Assembly (NCBI RefSeq): GCF_013282745.1
Contig: NZ_CP054044.1
Location: forward strand, 3,968,001 to 4,032,000
DNA length: 64,000 bases
From: Yersinia bercovieri ATCC 43970
Lineage (GTDB): Bacteria; Pseudomonadota; Gammaproteobacteria; Enterobacterales; Enterobacteriaceae
Reading direction: 5' to 3'
Made by a program: the position numbers and the translations under genes. This document shows, piece by piece, positions 1 through 9,442 of this stretch. Under the pieces are notes generated by a model. It made no database searches. It was not told where the DNA came from and worked only from the letters and a program-made list of their open reading frames with translations. Position 1 is the first letter of the stretch. Every line of letters begins with the position of its first letter.

Positions 1-422
1 GTTCTGCCTTTGCTGCCGGGTTGCAGCTCAATGTAAGCACCAGAAAGCAGTGTCCCAAGGCCAGAAATACCCTCGCGCCCAATCTGTGGCTTGACCACCC
101 AGAACACGGTATCGGCGTGCAACAGGGTATTCATACCTGAATTCAGCCGCGCCTGCACGATCACATGGTTGAGATCTTTACTTAGCGTGACCTGCTCAAC
201 GATGCCGACATCCACACTACGGCTCTTTATTTTTGTTTTACCCGCTTCAATACCCTCAGCATTCAGTGTGGTCATCACCACCTGAGGCCCTTGATGGCTA
301 AAGTGATAAAACAGTATCCATGCACCAATCAGCGCAGTGATAATCGGGATGATCCACACTGGGGACCACCGCTTGATTTTTTCAATTTCCGCCACATGCT
401 GGCTGGGATTATTGTCCGTCAC
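1..422 (-). CDS. pqiB: PqiB, MCE-family intermembrane transport protein (N-terminal part)
   Basis: Partial gene; the 3' part lies beyond the left edge. About 140 residues are readable. After a short polar N-terminus there is one hydrophobic segment (about residues 19-41), as expected for the inner-membrane anchor of PqiB, followed by the start of the first MCE domain. In the family, PqiB forms a periplasm-spanning tube that works with PqiA and PqiC in lipid traffic between the membranes. The start chosen is a GTG at 422-420 (MTDNNP...), which overlaps the pqiA stop by 14 bases, so translation is probably coupled. It is not visible as a complete ORF because no stop falls inside the window. Confidence 0.9.
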   Translation of the reverse strand, partial: MTDNNPSQHVAEIEKIKRWSPVWIIPIITALIGAWILFYHFSHQGPQVVMTTLNAEGIEAGKTKIKSRSVDVGIVEQVTLSKDLNHVIVQARLNSGMNTLLHADTVFWVVKPQIGREGISGLGTLLSGAYIELQPGSKGR

Positions 423-1704
423 CTTGCGGCTCCTTTTGGGTTGTGTCACTTATCCGATCCCAGGTTAAACGCGGATCGAACGTTAATGCAGCAAACATAG
501 TCAGGATCACTACCATTGCGAACAGTAGCGCCCCGATCGCCGGGTAGATACTCATCAGTTGCCCGATACGGACTAATGACGAGAGCACTGCAATAACAAA
601 GACGTCAATCATTGACCAGCGGCCAACAAACTCGACGATTTCATAAATAAAATGCATTCGTTCGGTATCAGTATTGCCCTTGCCTTTCGCATCCCAGCAC
701 AGCCAGCCGATCGCCAGCATTTTTAGTGATGGCACCATAATACTGGCAATAAAAATCACCAGCGCCACCGGATAGGAGCCTTCGCTCCACAGGAAAATCA
801 CCCCGGACATAATGGTGGAACCCATTTGGTTCCCCAAGCTTTCAGTGATCATGATCGGTAGCAGATTGGCGGGGATATAGAGCAGGATTGAAGTAATAAG
901 CAGTGCCATGGTCCACTGCAAACTGTTGCGGCGACGGACGTAACCGTGCGTATGGCAACGGGGGCATTGCACCTGAGATTGCGGCAAAATGGCGGTACAG
1001 CAGGAGCAGGAGCGCAGCCCTTGGCGCAAACCGGTACGGCCAGCAATTAATGGATGAGGTAACGCGGGTGCCGGCGCAATATCCTGCCACATCCAGTGGC
1101 GGTCAACACATTGGAAAGCGCGCACTTGCAACAAACAGAATAGGCAATAGGGGATAAAACTGCTGCCGATGCCAATTTCACCATAGGCCATCAATTTGAC
1201 AAAACTCACCAGCACACCGGCGAGGAAGATCTCCACCATGCACCAGGTTTTAAATTGGAATAACGCTTTTGCTATCCACGCCTTCCAGCGGTTGGGCATG
1301 CGAACCCGCAGGCAAAGCAGAATAATTGCCACCATACAGAAGGCCGGTATCAACTGCACCAGCACCATAAATAGCGTTGCCATGCTGGCATAGTTATCCG
1401 CCAGCATCACTTTGGGTATTTGGATCAGGGTGATTTCACTGGTGATCCCCGCGACGCGCATTTTAACGAAGGGGAACATATTCGCCAGCAACAGCATAAG
1501 CAGTGCACTGATAGCATAACCAACCGGGCGCTTACGTGGCTCATCCCACCGCGCGGTCAGTGTGGTCTTACAGCGCGGACATACCGCTTTGGTGCCATAA
1601 GGCAGGGAGGGTAAGGCCACTGACATATCGCACTGCCGGCACAGGATCACATCCCCTGACTGCCCGGAGTGCTCGCCGTGCTCAGGCTGAATAATAGAAC
1701 ACAA
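409..1704 (-). CDS. pqiA: PqiA, paraquat-inducible inner-membrane protein
   Basis: 431 residues, close to the E. coli PqiA length. There are two tandem PqiA domains, each opened by paired CxxC motifs (CRQCD...CPRCK near residue 23-45 and CSCCTA...CPRCH near 230-250), which look like zinc ribbons, and each followed by about four membrane segments. In the family it is the inner-membrane partner of the PqiB MCE tube and is induced by SoxRS in E. coli. The reading frame opens at a TTG (1704-1702) with AAGGA eight bases upstream; no in-frame ATG is close, so a TTG start is likely. It sits after uup and runs into pqiB with overlapping ends. A perfect hairpin lies just upstream in the leader. Confidence 0.95.
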   Translation of the reverse strand: MCSIIQPEHGEHSGQSGDVILCRQCDMSVALPSLPYGTKAVCPRCKTTLTARWDEPRKRPVGYAISALLMLLLANMFPFVKMRVAGITSEITLIQIPKVMLADNYASMATLFMVLVQLIPAFCMVAIILLCLRVRMPNRWKAWIAKALFQFKTWCMVEIFLAGVLVSFVKLMAYGEIGIGSSFIPYCLFCLLQVRAFQCVDRHWMWQDIAPAPALPHPLIAGRTGLRQGLRSCSCCTAILPQSQVQCPRCHTHGYVRRRNSLQWTMALLITSILLYIPANLLPIMITESLGNQMGSTIMSGVIFLWSEGSYPVALVIFIASIMVPSLKMLAIGWLCWDAKGKGNTDTERMHFIYEIVEFVGRWSMIDVFVIAVLSSLVRIGQLMSIYPAIGALLFAMVVILTMFAALTFDPRLTWDRISDTTQKEPQGDGQ

Positions 1705-1726
1705 TATCTCATTCCTTACGGCTATA

Positions 1727-1752
1727 TATGCCCTTCATCATTGAAGGGCATA
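1727..1752 (-). other. Hairpin in the uup-pqiA spacer / pqiA leader
   Basis: An 11-base perfect inverted repeat (TATGCCCTTCA / TGAAGGGCATA) with a four-base loop lies 23 bases upstream of the pqiA start. On the minus strand it is followed by TATAGCC rather than a T run, so it is more likely an mRNA stem or attenuator-like element than a plain terminator. Function not known from sequence. Confidence 0.5.
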
Positions 1753-1791
1753 GCTGAACACCGTTCTATCAAGAGGCGTAATATAACAATA

Positions 1792-1825
1792 GACACAATA
1801 GCATTATAACGTGGGCTATTGTGTC
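1792..1825 (-). other. Inverted repeat downstream of uup
   Basis: Perfect 11-base arms (GACACAATAGC at 1792-1802 and GCTATTGTGTC at 1815-1825) separated by 12 bases, starting 28 bases after the uup stop. There is no strong T tract on the minus strand. It could be a processing or stability stem between uup and pqiA, or a dyad operator for the pqi genes. Confidence 0.4.
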
Positions 1826-1852
1826 AGCTGATAGAGCAGTGATTATGCGTTT

Positions 1853-3766
1853 TTAGCCATTTTTCTGAGCTTCCAGCTCTTCCCAACGACTAAACGCAAC
1901 TTCTAACGCCTGTTCGGCATCGGCTAATGCTTTCAAGACCTGTTGTGTCTCTTCATGCGGACGGGAGAAGAAATTTGAGTGGCTAACCTGAGCCTGTAAG
2001 CCACTGATCTCATTTTCCAGCTTTTCTAGCTGCTGCGGTAACTGATCCAGCTCGCGCTGCAAGTTATAGCTCAGCTTACCTGGGCGCTTGACCGCCGCTG
2101 CATTGCTTTTTGCCGGTGCGGCAGCTTTGGTCTCTTCCACCTTAGCGGCCACCTGACGAATAGGTTTTGCCTCAGCACGCTGTTGGTGAGCATCATAATA
2201 ACCGCCCACAAAGCTGCTGATTTGACCGTTACCTTCAAAGATCCAGCATTCAGTCACCGAGTTATCAACGAATTGACGGTCATGACTCACCAGCAATACC
2301 GTGCCCTGATAGCTATCAACCATCTCCTCCAACAGCTCCAGTGTCTCCACATCCAGGTCATTGGTCGGTTCATCGAGGATCAACAAGTTACTTGGCTTAA
2401 GGAATAACTTAGCCAATAACAGGCGGTTACGCTCACCACCAGACAGGGCTTTCACTGGTGTCATGGCACGTTTCGGGTGGAACAGGAAGTCTTGCAGATA
2501 GCCCAACACATGGCGTGAACGACCATTGACCATCACTTCTTGTTTACCTTCGGCCAGGTTATCCATTACCGTGCGCTCGGGATCAAGCTCTGCACGGTGC
2601 TGGTCAAAATAGGCCACTTCCAGTTTGGTGCCGCAATGCACTTTGCCGCTGTCCGCTTTAAGCTGACCGAGCATCAGTTTCAGCAAGGTGGTTTTACCGC
2701 AACCATTCGGGCCGACCAAGGCAATTTTGTCACCACGCTGTACTTGCGCAGTAAAATCTTTCACCAGCACTTTGCCATCAACTTGATAATTGACATTTTC
2801 CAGATCAAAGACGATTTTGCCTGAGCGCACCGTCTCTTCCACTTGCATCTTGGCAGTGCCCATCACTTCACGGCGCGCCGAACGCTCCATCCGTAATGCT
2901 TTCAAGGCCCGAACACGGCCCTCGTTACGTGTGCGTCGTGCTTTGATGCCCTGGCGGATCCACACCTCTTCTTGCGCCAGTTTGCGGTCAAACTCTGCAT
3001 TTTGCAGCTCTTCAACCCGCAGTGCCTCTTCTTTGCTAGCAAGATACAGCTCATAGTTACCCGGCCATGACACCAATTTACCGCGATCAAGATCGACAAT
3101 GCGTGTCGCCATTGCGCGGATAAAGGAGCGGTCATGGGAGATAAACACGATGCTGCCCTGGAAATCTTTCAGGAAACCTTCCAGCCAGTTGATGGTTTCA
3201 ATATCCAAATGGTTGGTCGGTTCATCCAGCAGCAGCACTTTTGGTGAGCTCACCAGTGCGCGGCCTAATGCTGCTTTACGCAGCCAACCACCGGACAGTG
3301 ATGAGAGTTCAGCATCGGCCGATAGCCCCAACTGAACCAGCACTTCCTGGATGCGGCTATCTAACTGCCACAGGCCCTGATGGTCAAGAATTTCCTGTAG
3401 CGCGGCCAAGCGATTCAGATTCTTCTCGCTTGGATCAAGCTCTACATCGTGCAGCGTGGCATGGTAAGCCTTCAGATGTTCTGCCTGCTCCTGCACCCCT
3501 TCCGCGACAAAATCAAACACGGTGCCGGCCACATTGCGCGGAGGATCTTGTTGTAGACGCGCCACAATCAAATCCTGCTCATAAATGATACGGCCATCAT
3601 CCAGCGGAACTTCTTTGCTTAGAATTTTCAACAAGGTGGATTTACCCGCGCCATTGCGGCCCACCAGACAAACGCGCTCGTTTGCCTCAATATGCAATTC
3701 AGTATTATCTAATAAAGGCGCGTCGCTGAAGGAGAGCCAGGCACCGGACATGCTAATTAACGACAT
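1853..3766 (-). CDS. uup: Uup, ABC-F family ATPase
   Basis: 637 residues. Two ABC domains on one chain: Walker A GRNGAGKST at about 36-44, signature LSGGW and Walker B LLLDEPTNHLD in the first half; GPNGCGKTT, LSGGERNR and LLILDEPTNDLD in the second. Between them is the long basic ABC-F linker, and the last ~80 residues form a predicted coiled coil (the DNA-binding C-terminal domain in E. coli Uup). No membrane segments, so a soluble ABC-F protein acting on ribosomes or branched DNA rather than a transporter. In E. coli, loss raises precise transposon excision. Five bases separate it from rlmL upstream, so the two are probably co-transcribed. Confidence 0.97.
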   Translation of the reverse strand: MSLISMSGAWLSFSDAPLLDNTELHIEANERVCLVGRNGAGKSTLLKILSKEVPLDDGRIIYEQDLIVARLQQDPPRNVAGTVFDFVAEGVQEQAEHLKAYHATLHDVELDPSEKNLNRLAALQEILDHQGLWQLDSRIQEVLVQLGLSADAELSSLSGGWLRKAALGRALVSSPKVLLLDEPTNHLDIETINWLEGFLKDFQGSIVFISHDRSFIRAMATRIVDLDRGKLVSWPGNYELYLASKEEALRVEELQNAEFDRKLAQEEVWIRQGIKARRTRNEGRVRALKALRMERSARREVMGTAKMQVEETVRSGKIVFDLENVNYQVDGKVLVKDFTAQVQRGDKIALVGPNGCGKTTLLKLMLGQLKADSGKVHCGTKLEVAYFDQHRAELDPERTVMDNLAEGKQEVMVNGRSRHVLGYLQDFLFHPKRAMTPVKALSGGERNRLLLAKLFLKPSNLLILDEPTNDLDVETLELLEEMVDSYQGTVLLVSHDRQFVDNSVTECWIFEGNGQISSFVGGYYDAHQQRAEAKPIRQVAAKVEETKAAAPAKSNAAAVKRPGKLSYNLQRELDQLPQQLEKLENEISGLQAQVSHSNFFSRPHEETQQVLKALADAEQALEVAFSRWEELEAQKNG

Positions 3767-3771
3767 AGTTT

Positions 3772-5892
3772 TTACTTTTCCTCGCGGCGGTGAGTCACCA
3801 GCCAGCAGTTGTGAATTTGACGATTACGGGCAAAGTCTTCAGATTGCGTCTGCGCGGTTATCTCTTTCGCTTCCAGCCCCAACGCCTCTATCCCGGCCAA
3901 ATCCATCTGGAAACCACGCTTATTGTTAGAGAACATGATTGTCCCCTGACGGCGCAGTAACCGTTTAAGTTCTTTTATCAGCACCAAATGATCGCGCTGA
4001 ACATCAAAGGTGGTCTCCATACGCTTGGAGTTGGAGAACGTCGGTGGATCGATGAAGATCACATCGAATTGCTCATCGGTATTACTCAACCAAGAGAGGC
4101 AATCGGCTTGAATCAAACGGTGCTGTTGGCCCGTTAAGCCATTCGCCCGCAGATTCTTCTCAGCCCACTCCAGATAGGTACGCGACATATCGACCGTGGT
4201 CGTACTACGCGCGCCACCCAGACCAGCATGGACGCTTGCCGTGCCGGTATAGGCAAACAGATTCAGGAAATCTTTGCCCTGACTCATTTTGCCCAGCATC
4301 TGGCGAGCAATGCGGTGATCAAGGAACAGACCCGTATCGAGGTAATCGGTCAGGTTAACCCATAGCTTGGCGTTATACTCACTCACCAGCAGGAATTCAC
4401 CTTTTTGTGCCAATTTTTCGTATTGGTTTTTGCCCTTCTGGCGTTCACGGGTTTTCAACACCAACTGATTTGATGGTAAATCCAACACCGCGAGTGTGGC
4501 ATTAATCACATCAAACAGGCGCTGACGCGCTTTTTGTGCATCAATGGTTTTCGGCGGCGCATACTCCTGCACCACGACTTTGCTGCCGTAGCGATCGACG
4601 GCTACATTGTAATCGGGTAAATCGGCATCATACAGGCGGTAGCATTCGATACCCTGCTGTTTGGCCCACTTATCCAGTTTTTTCACGTTCTTACGCAGAC
4701 GGTTGGCGTAATCCTCCGCCACCTGTAAACCACCCGCCCCCTGTGGGTTGGCCGCTAATTGGTAGTTTTTCTGCACACAATCAAGTGGGCCATTTTTAGC
4801 TTTAAATTCGCGATCTGCGCGTAATTGCAAGCAGCTTAGCAGCTCTGGCGAAGCACTGAACAGTGACAAGCGCCAGCCACCGAATGCGGTTTTCATAATG
4901 CGGCCGAGCATATTATGCAGCGCAATCAACGCCGGCTCACTTTCCAGCCGCTCACCATAAGGCGGGTTACTGATAACTGTGCCCACAGGCCCTTCTGGCA
5001 ATGGATTTACCAGTTTACTGACGTCATTGGCATTAAAGGTAATCAGCTCTGATACCCCGGCACGACGGGCGTTGGCCCGTGCCATCTCAATCACCCGACG
5101 ATCAATATCGGAACCGAAGAAACGGGAAGTCGTCTCTTGCAAACCGGTGCGGGCACGAACTTGCGCTTCAGTGGTCAATTCGCGCCAGAGATCTTCGTTA
5201 AACGCGCTCCAGCCAGTGAACCCCCAATGTGACCGATGCAGGCCCGGCGCACGATCAGATGCCATCATGGCGGCTTCGATCAGCAAGGTGCCGGACCCAC
5301 ACATGGGATCGACCATTGGCGTACCCGGCTGCCAGCCAGAACGCTGAATGATTGCTGCAGCCAGATTCTCTTTCAGCGGAGCCTGACCGGTCAGGTCACG
5401 GTAGCCACGCTGATGCAGACCTTCGCCACTGAGATCAAGTGCTACACTGGCCATATCCCGTTGCAGGAAAACATTAACGCGGATATCCGGCTGCTGCTTG
5501 GCGACGGTCGGGCGCTGATCCAATTTGCGGGTAAAGCTATCCACAATGGCATCTTTGACTTTCAGCGCACCATACTGACTGTTGCGGATTTCGTCATTCA
5601 CGCCGCTAAAGTGCACGGCAAATGTTTTATCTAAACCAAAGATTGACGGCCAATCAATCGCCTGCACCCCAAGGTACAAGTCCAAGTCACTGTAAACTTT
5701 AAATTCATTAAGCGGTAACAGGATGCGCGAAGCCAGCCGGCTCCACAGCAAGCTTTGGTACATGAGTCGATCGTCGCCCTGAAAATGTACCCCACCCTGT
5801 ACTATTTTACAGTCGTGAGCGCCCAGCGCTTCGAGTTCGCTTTTTAACAGTTCTTCCAGTCCACGCGCCGTGCTGGCAAACAGAGAGTTCAT
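3772..5892 (-). CDS. rlmL: RlmKL, bifunctional 23S rRNA G2445/G2069 methyltransferase
   Basis: 706 residues, the usual enterobacterial fused form. Order: N-terminal THUMP/ferredoxin-like region, a SAM methyltransferase with the base-flipping motif SNPPYGER near residue 310 (RlmL, m2G2445), and a C-terminal second methyltransferase with [10 protein letters not shown] near residue 615 (RlmK, m7G2069). The glycine-rich SAM motifs DPMCGSGT and [12 protein letters not shown] are visible. Cytosolic, acts on 23S rRNA during 50S assembly. First gene of the rlmL-uup pair; divergent from ycbX with a ~100-bp shared upstream region. Confidence 0.97.
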   Translation of the reverse strand: MNSLFASTARGLEELLKSELEALGAHDCKIVQGGVHFQGDDRLMYQSLLWSRLASRILLPLNEFKVYSDLDLYLGVQAIDWPSIFGLDKTFAVHFSGVNDEIRNSQYGALKVKDAIVDSFTRKLDQRPTVAKQQPDIRVNVFLQRDMASVALDLSGEGLHQRGYRDLTGQAPLKENLAAAIIQRSGWQPGTPMVDPMCGSGTLLIEAAMMASDRAPGLHRSHWGFTGWSAFNEDLWRELTTEAQVRARTGLQETTSRFFGSDIDRRVIEMARANARRAGVSELITFNANDVSKLVNPLPEGPVGTVISNPPYGERLESEPALIALHNMLGRIMKTAFGGWRLSLFSASPELLSCLQLRADREFKAKNGPLDCVQKNYQLAANPQGAGGLQVAEDYANRLRKNVKKLDKWAKQQGIECYRLYDADLPDYNVAVDRYGSKVVVQEYAPPKTIDAQKARQRLFDVINATLAVLDLPSNQLVLKTRERQKGKNQYEKLAQKGEFLLVSEYNAKLWVNLTDYLDTGLFLDHRIARQMLGKMSQGKDFLNLFAYTGTASVHAGLGGARSTTTVDMSRTYLEWAEKNLRANGLTGQQHRLIQADCLSWLSNTDEQFDVIFIDPPTFSNSKRMETTFDVQRDHLVLIKELKRLLRRQGTIMFSNNKRGFQMDLAGIEALGLEAKEITAQTQSEDFARNRQIHNCWLVTHRREEK

Positions 5893-5995
5893 ATCGCACT
5901 ATCACCAAAAAGAAAATTGTTGCGCATTATAGCTAATCCCAGCAGCTTGTCATAAAGTTGCTCCCTCTAAATTTTATACACGCACGGAGGCAATG

Positions 5996-7105
5996 GTGAT
6001 TACCCTCTCCCGACTCTACGTTCATCCAGTCAAATCCATGCGCGGTTTACAGCTTTCTCATGCTCAAGTCAGCAGCAGCGGATTGGCTTTTGACCGCGTA
6101 TTCATGATTACTGAGCCGGATGGCACTTTTATTACTGCGCGTCAAAATCCAAAGATGGTGATGTTTACACCGGCATTAATGTCGGACGGCTTATATCTCA
6201 CCGCCCCCGATGGCGAGAGTGCCAGTATCCGCTTTAATGATTTTTTAGCCAATGCCGAACCGACTGAAGTTTGGGGAAATCATTTTACAGCGCTGATTGC
6301 CCCTGCCGATATCAACAACTGGCTCAGTGGTTATTTTCAGCGTGAAGTGCAATTGCGCTGGCTTGGAACGGAATTAACCCGCCGGGTAAAACCGATGCCA
6401 GAAGTTCCACTCTCTTTTGCCGATGGCTTCCCTTACCTGCTGATCAACGAAGCATCCTTTAAAGAGTTGCAACAGCGCTGCCCCGGCAGTATTAAGCTGG
6501 AACAGTTTCGGCCAAATTTAGTGGTGACCGGTGCGAGTGCATTTGCCGAGGACAGTTGGAAAGTTATCCGTGTCGGCGATATTACCTTTGATCTGGTTAA
6601 GCCATGTAGCCGCTGTGTATTAACCACAGTCAGCGTTGAGCGTGGACGGAAACATCCAACCGGCGAGCCATTGCGGACACTGCAGACATTCCGAACGGCG
6701 GAGAATGGCGATATCGATTTTGGTCAGAATATGGTGGCCAGAAACAGTGGTATTATTCGCGTCGGCGATGAAGTCGAAATTCTGTCAACCAAACCACCAC
6801 GGCCTTACGCCGCAGGTATCATCATTGAAAGCGTTAATGCACCACAAGATCAATCCAAAGCGGTATCCATTGAATATAATGGCATCCGCTTTAATGGCAA
6901 TAATCAGCAGGTATTGTTGGAGCAACTGGAACAACAGAATATCCGTATACCCTATTCATGCCGAGCTGGGATATGTGGTAGTTGTAGAATTACCTTAGTG
7001 GATGGCGAAGTTGCACCATTAAAACAGAGTGCCATTAGCAATGACGGAACGATTCTTTGTTGTAGCTGTATTCCTAAGGGCGACATTACACTCAGTGGTA
7101 AATAA
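5996..7105 (+). CDS. ycbX: YcbX, MOSC domain protein with C-terminal 2Fe-2S ferredoxin domain
   Basis: About 369 residues. The N-terminal beta-barrel and MOSC domain ([13 protein letters not shown] at the start; the Mo-cofactor cysteine probably in KPCSRCVLT near 210) are followed by a plant-type ferredoxin domain with CRAGICGSC and a fourth cysteine in ILCCSC. In E. coli YcbX uses molybdenum cofactor to reduce N-hydroxylated base analogues such as hydroxylaminopurine. Start choice: GGAGG lies only two bases before an ATG at 5993 but five bases before the GTG at 5996, and the GTG gives the E. coli length and N-terminus; the ATG would add one residue. Monocistronic, facing zapC convergently. 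Confidence 0.93.
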   Translation: MITLSRLYVHPVKSMRGLQLSHAQVSSSGLAFDRVFMITEPDGTFITARQNPKMVMFTPALMSDGLYLTAPDGESASIRFNDFLANAEPTEVWGNHFTALIAPADINNWLSGYFQREVQLRWLGTELTRRVKPMPEVPLSFADGFPYLLINEASFKELQQRCPGSIKLEQFRPNLVVTGASAFAEDSWKVIRVGDITFDLVKPCSRCVLTTVSVERGRKHPTGEPLRTLQTFRTAENGDIDFGQNMVARNSGIIRVGDEVEILSTKPPRPYAAGIIIESVNAPQDQSKAVSIEYNGIRFNGNNQQVLLEQLEQQNIRIPYSCRAGICGSCRITLVDGEVAPLKQSAISNDGTILCCSCIPKGDITLSGK

Positions 7106-7143
7106 GCCTCTAATAGAGCCAATCGATTTTAAACTGCCGAGAA

Positions 7144-7701
7144 TTATACCGCCCGGTCAAGGTTGAAAGCTGGTGCGGTATAAATCTCTTCAATCACGAG
7201 TGGCAATAAGCGGTCGTTCATTATCTTTATCGCATCACCCAGCACCAACTGGCGGCCAGCTAATACTACCTGAGACTGCGCTAATAAGCATAAGCTGGCG
7301 GAGTCACCTGACTCAACCACTAACAAACGAACCTCCTCTCCGCTATCTAATACTTTCACCACGGCCAGTTCAGCATTTTGCGGCGCAAATGATTTAGCCT
7401 GTTGAGCAAAATACCAGCTTTTAGGCATTAACGGCTTTAAGTAACGAAATGCGACCAGTGCATTTAACACCAATTCTGAACGTTGTTCATTACTCAACTT
7501 AATTTGGCGGCATTGATCTTCAAATTCAAAATAGAGTGCTGCATCGTCAACGCAAAATGCAGATTCATCAAAAGCATCTGGGGTGAGCATTTTAGACGGG
7601 AAACGCGAGCGAAATATCATACCATTGGCTAAATCCAACATCAGTCGGTCATGTTCGGTATCAAAATACCAACGCCATTTATCGTCTGGTTTAATTCGCA
7701 T
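7144..7701 (-). CDS. zapC: ZapC, FtsZ-associated cell division protein
   Basis: 185 residues from the start MRIKPDDKW, which matches E. coli ZapC in length and N-terminus. An ATG 18 bases further upstream would only add MAGRKN, which the family lacks. Conserved block [21 protein letters not shown]. ZapC is a soluble cytosolic protein that binds FtsZ filaments and promotes bundling at the Z ring. No membrane segment or signal peptide. Located between ycbX (convergent) and pyrD (same strand), the same order as in E. coli. Confidence 0.95.
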   Translation of the reverse strand: MRIKPDDKWRWYFDTEHDRLMLDLANGMIFRSRFPSKMLTPDAFDESAFCVDDAALYFEFEDQCRQIKLSNEQRSELVLNALVAFRYLKPLMPKSWYFAQQAKSFAPQNAELAVVKVLDSGEEVRLLVVESGDSASLCLLAQSQVVLAGRQLVLGDAIKIMNDRLLPLVIEEIYTAPAFNLDRAV

Positions 7702-7872
7702 ATTTTTCCTTCCCGCCATGCTGCCACATCATTGACTCAATAACTGAGTATTCACCCATCAAGGGGGATTAAATTCATTTAAGGCTTTCGCTGTATATTT
7801 TATCTACCGGAGTAAAATATAGACGAGCCGGAGGAATAAATAAACCCCCCGGCATGTAATGAAGATAAATAA

Positions 7873-8883
7873 TTAGATATGAGTAACGATATGCTTAATC
7901 AAACCGGGTCCACGGAAGATAAATCCGGAATAAATTTGAATCAATGACGCACCGGCAGCCATTTTTTCCCGAGCGGCGGTGACTGAATCAATTCCACCGA
8001 CACCAATAATTGGCAGACGCCCTTGCAACTCTTGTGATAAACGACGAATCACTTCAGTGCTGCGTAATTGTAATGGTCGACCACTTAAACCACCGGCTTG
8101 TTCGCAATAATCTAATCCTTGTATTAGAGAGCGATCGAGTGTTGTATTAGTGGCAATAACACCATCTATATTATGGCGAACTAAACTGTCAGCTATTTGG
8201 ATCAATTCTTCTTCCGTAAGATCCGGCGCGATCTTTACTGCAACCGGAACGTACTTATTGTGTCGTGCATGCAATTCGGTTTGTTTATCTTTAATTGCTG
8301 CTAATAGGTCATCTAATGCCTCACCGTACTGTAAAGATCGTAATCCAGGTGTATTAGGTGAGGAAATATTAATCGCAATATATCCCGCGTATGGATATAT
8401 TTTATCCATACAAATCAAGTAATCTTCTTTACCTTGTTCTACTGGCGTATCTTTATTCTTGCCGATATTAATGCCTAAAATACCGCCAAAATGTGATTTT
8501 TTGACATTTTCAATTAAGTTATCAACCCCATGATTATTAAATCCCATCCGGTTGATCAAACCTTCGGCTTCAACGATCCTGAATAATCTTGGCTTGTCAT
8601 TACCTGACTGTGGTCGTGGTGTCACTGTTCCGACTTCGATAAAGCCAAAGCCCATTGCGCCTAGCGCATCAATACACTCGCCATCTTTATCCAGACCGGC
8701 AGCCAAACCCAACGGGTTTTTGAATGACAGACCCATGCAGCTTACCGGCTTAGTTGGCACCGACTGGCGTACCAAAAACTCAAGCGGTGTACCGGTAACA
8801 CGTTTTAACTGGCGGAACGTAAATTCATGGGCACGTTCTGGATCAAGCTGAAAGAGTGCTTTTTTGACGAGAGGATAGTACAT
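7873..8883 (-). CDS. pyrD: PyrD, dihydroorotate dehydrogenase (quinone), class 2
   Basis: 336 residues. Fourth step of UMP synthesis: oxidises dihydroorotate to orotate with FMN and passes electrons to the quinone pool, so it sits on the inner face of the cytoplasmic membrane. Seen: the N-terminal amphipathic region typical of class 2, FMN-binding [10 protein letters not shown], the catalytic serine region [10 protein letters not shown], and GVGGIDS near the C-terminus. A good AGGAG lies seven bases before the ATG. A PurR-like palindrome sits about 165 bases upstream. Downstream of it comes zapC, 171 bases away. Confidence 0.98.
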   Translation of the reverse strand: MYYPLVKKALFQLDPERAHEFTFRQLKRVTGTPLEFLVRQSVPTKPVSCMGLSFKNPLGLAAGLDKDGECIDALGAMGFGFIEVGTVTPRPQSGNDKPRLFRIVEAEGLINRMGFNNHGVDNLIENVKKSHFGGILGINIGKNKDTPVEQGKEDYLICMDKIYPYAGYIAINISSPNTPGLRSLQYGEALDDLLAAIKDKQTELHARHNKYVPVAVKIAPDLTEEELIQIADSLVRHNIDGVIATNTTLDRSLIQGLDYCEQAGGLSGRPLQLRSTEVIRRLSQELQGRLPIIGVGGIDSVTAAREKMAAGASLIQIYSGFIFRGPGLIKHIVTHI

Positions 8884-9045
8884 GTGATCTCCTGAGCGAC
8901 CGGTGACAAACCGTTGGTAGGTATTAATTCTGTCGTTCTACAACCATTGGCGTTCAATTTGTGTGGCGACACCAATTCACAGCGGTTAGTTGACCGACTT
9001 CCAACATGCGGATAGATGAGGGAATGGTAAATTCATCTTTCGGGA

Positions 9046-9061
9046 AAGTAAACGTTTGCTA
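9046..9061 (-). promoter_or_regulatory. PurR-like operator upstream of pyrD
   Basis: The core AAACGTTT with flanking G.T and GC (12 of 16 positions of the PurR box ACGCAAACGTTTGCGT) lies on the pyrD side of the spacer. E. coli pyrD is a PurR target, which makes the match credible. It is about 165 bp upstream of the start codon, farther than in E. coli, so it may belong to a distal promoter. Confidence 0.4.
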
Positions 9062-9139
9062 AGTAAAGCCACGCAAAGAGTCGCAAGCGCCACTTTCTTG
9101 CTAACAAAGTGTTAATTATTTGCAGGTAATGAGAGATAA

Positions 9140-9355
9140 AGGGGGCATTACTGCCCTCTGAGGTTATTGACAAAGTGCCGGTTGCGGAGAGAACAGCTAG
9201 ATCGTAAAGACGCCGTCAATCCCTCCCTGGAGGCTCGAGCCGCGCCATCCCTGGCGCAGACGCTTTACTCTTCTACCCGTCCTCTCCCGTTCCAGATCGC
9301 GTCATCGGGGTTTGTTAGCAGCCTGAGAGGGCATTACTGCCCTCCTTAATGGGGA
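9140..9355. repeat. Long imperfect palindrome, MITE-like intergenic repeat
   Basis: The two ends are inverted copies: GGGCATTACTGCCCTCTGAGG...TTGACAAA on the left pairs with GGGCAGTAATGCCCTCTCAGG...CTAACAAA read from the right. Pairing continues inward (GAGAG...TAGA..GTAAAG on both arms) to a centre near 9235, so nearly the whole ~206 bp could fold into one hairpin. The terminal 16-mer is itself a small stem, so it also appears as a direct repeat at 9143-9158 and 9329-9344. AGATAA occurs just outside both ends (9134 and 9356) and might be a target duplication. No ORF of note. This matches the style of Yersinia palindromic repeats and ERIC-type MITEs, though I cannot assign it to a named family. 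Confidence 0.65.
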
Positions 9356-9442
9356 AGATAATCTGGCTGACCGGTGATTCATTATGGTCAGCCATCTATT
9401 TACCCTACGCCTCTTATTTAGTCAGAGACTATACCGCCAGGT

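Larger units (their letters stand above)
8884..9442. other. pyrD upstream region and pepN-pyrD spacer
   Basis: About 560 bp without a gene. The left half (8884-9130) is the leader and promoter region of pyrD with a PurR-like site. The right half holds a long imperfect palindrome (separate entry). E. coli has the ssu and elf genes at this point; none of them is here. ORFs in this stretch show no recognisable protein. Confidence 0.8.
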
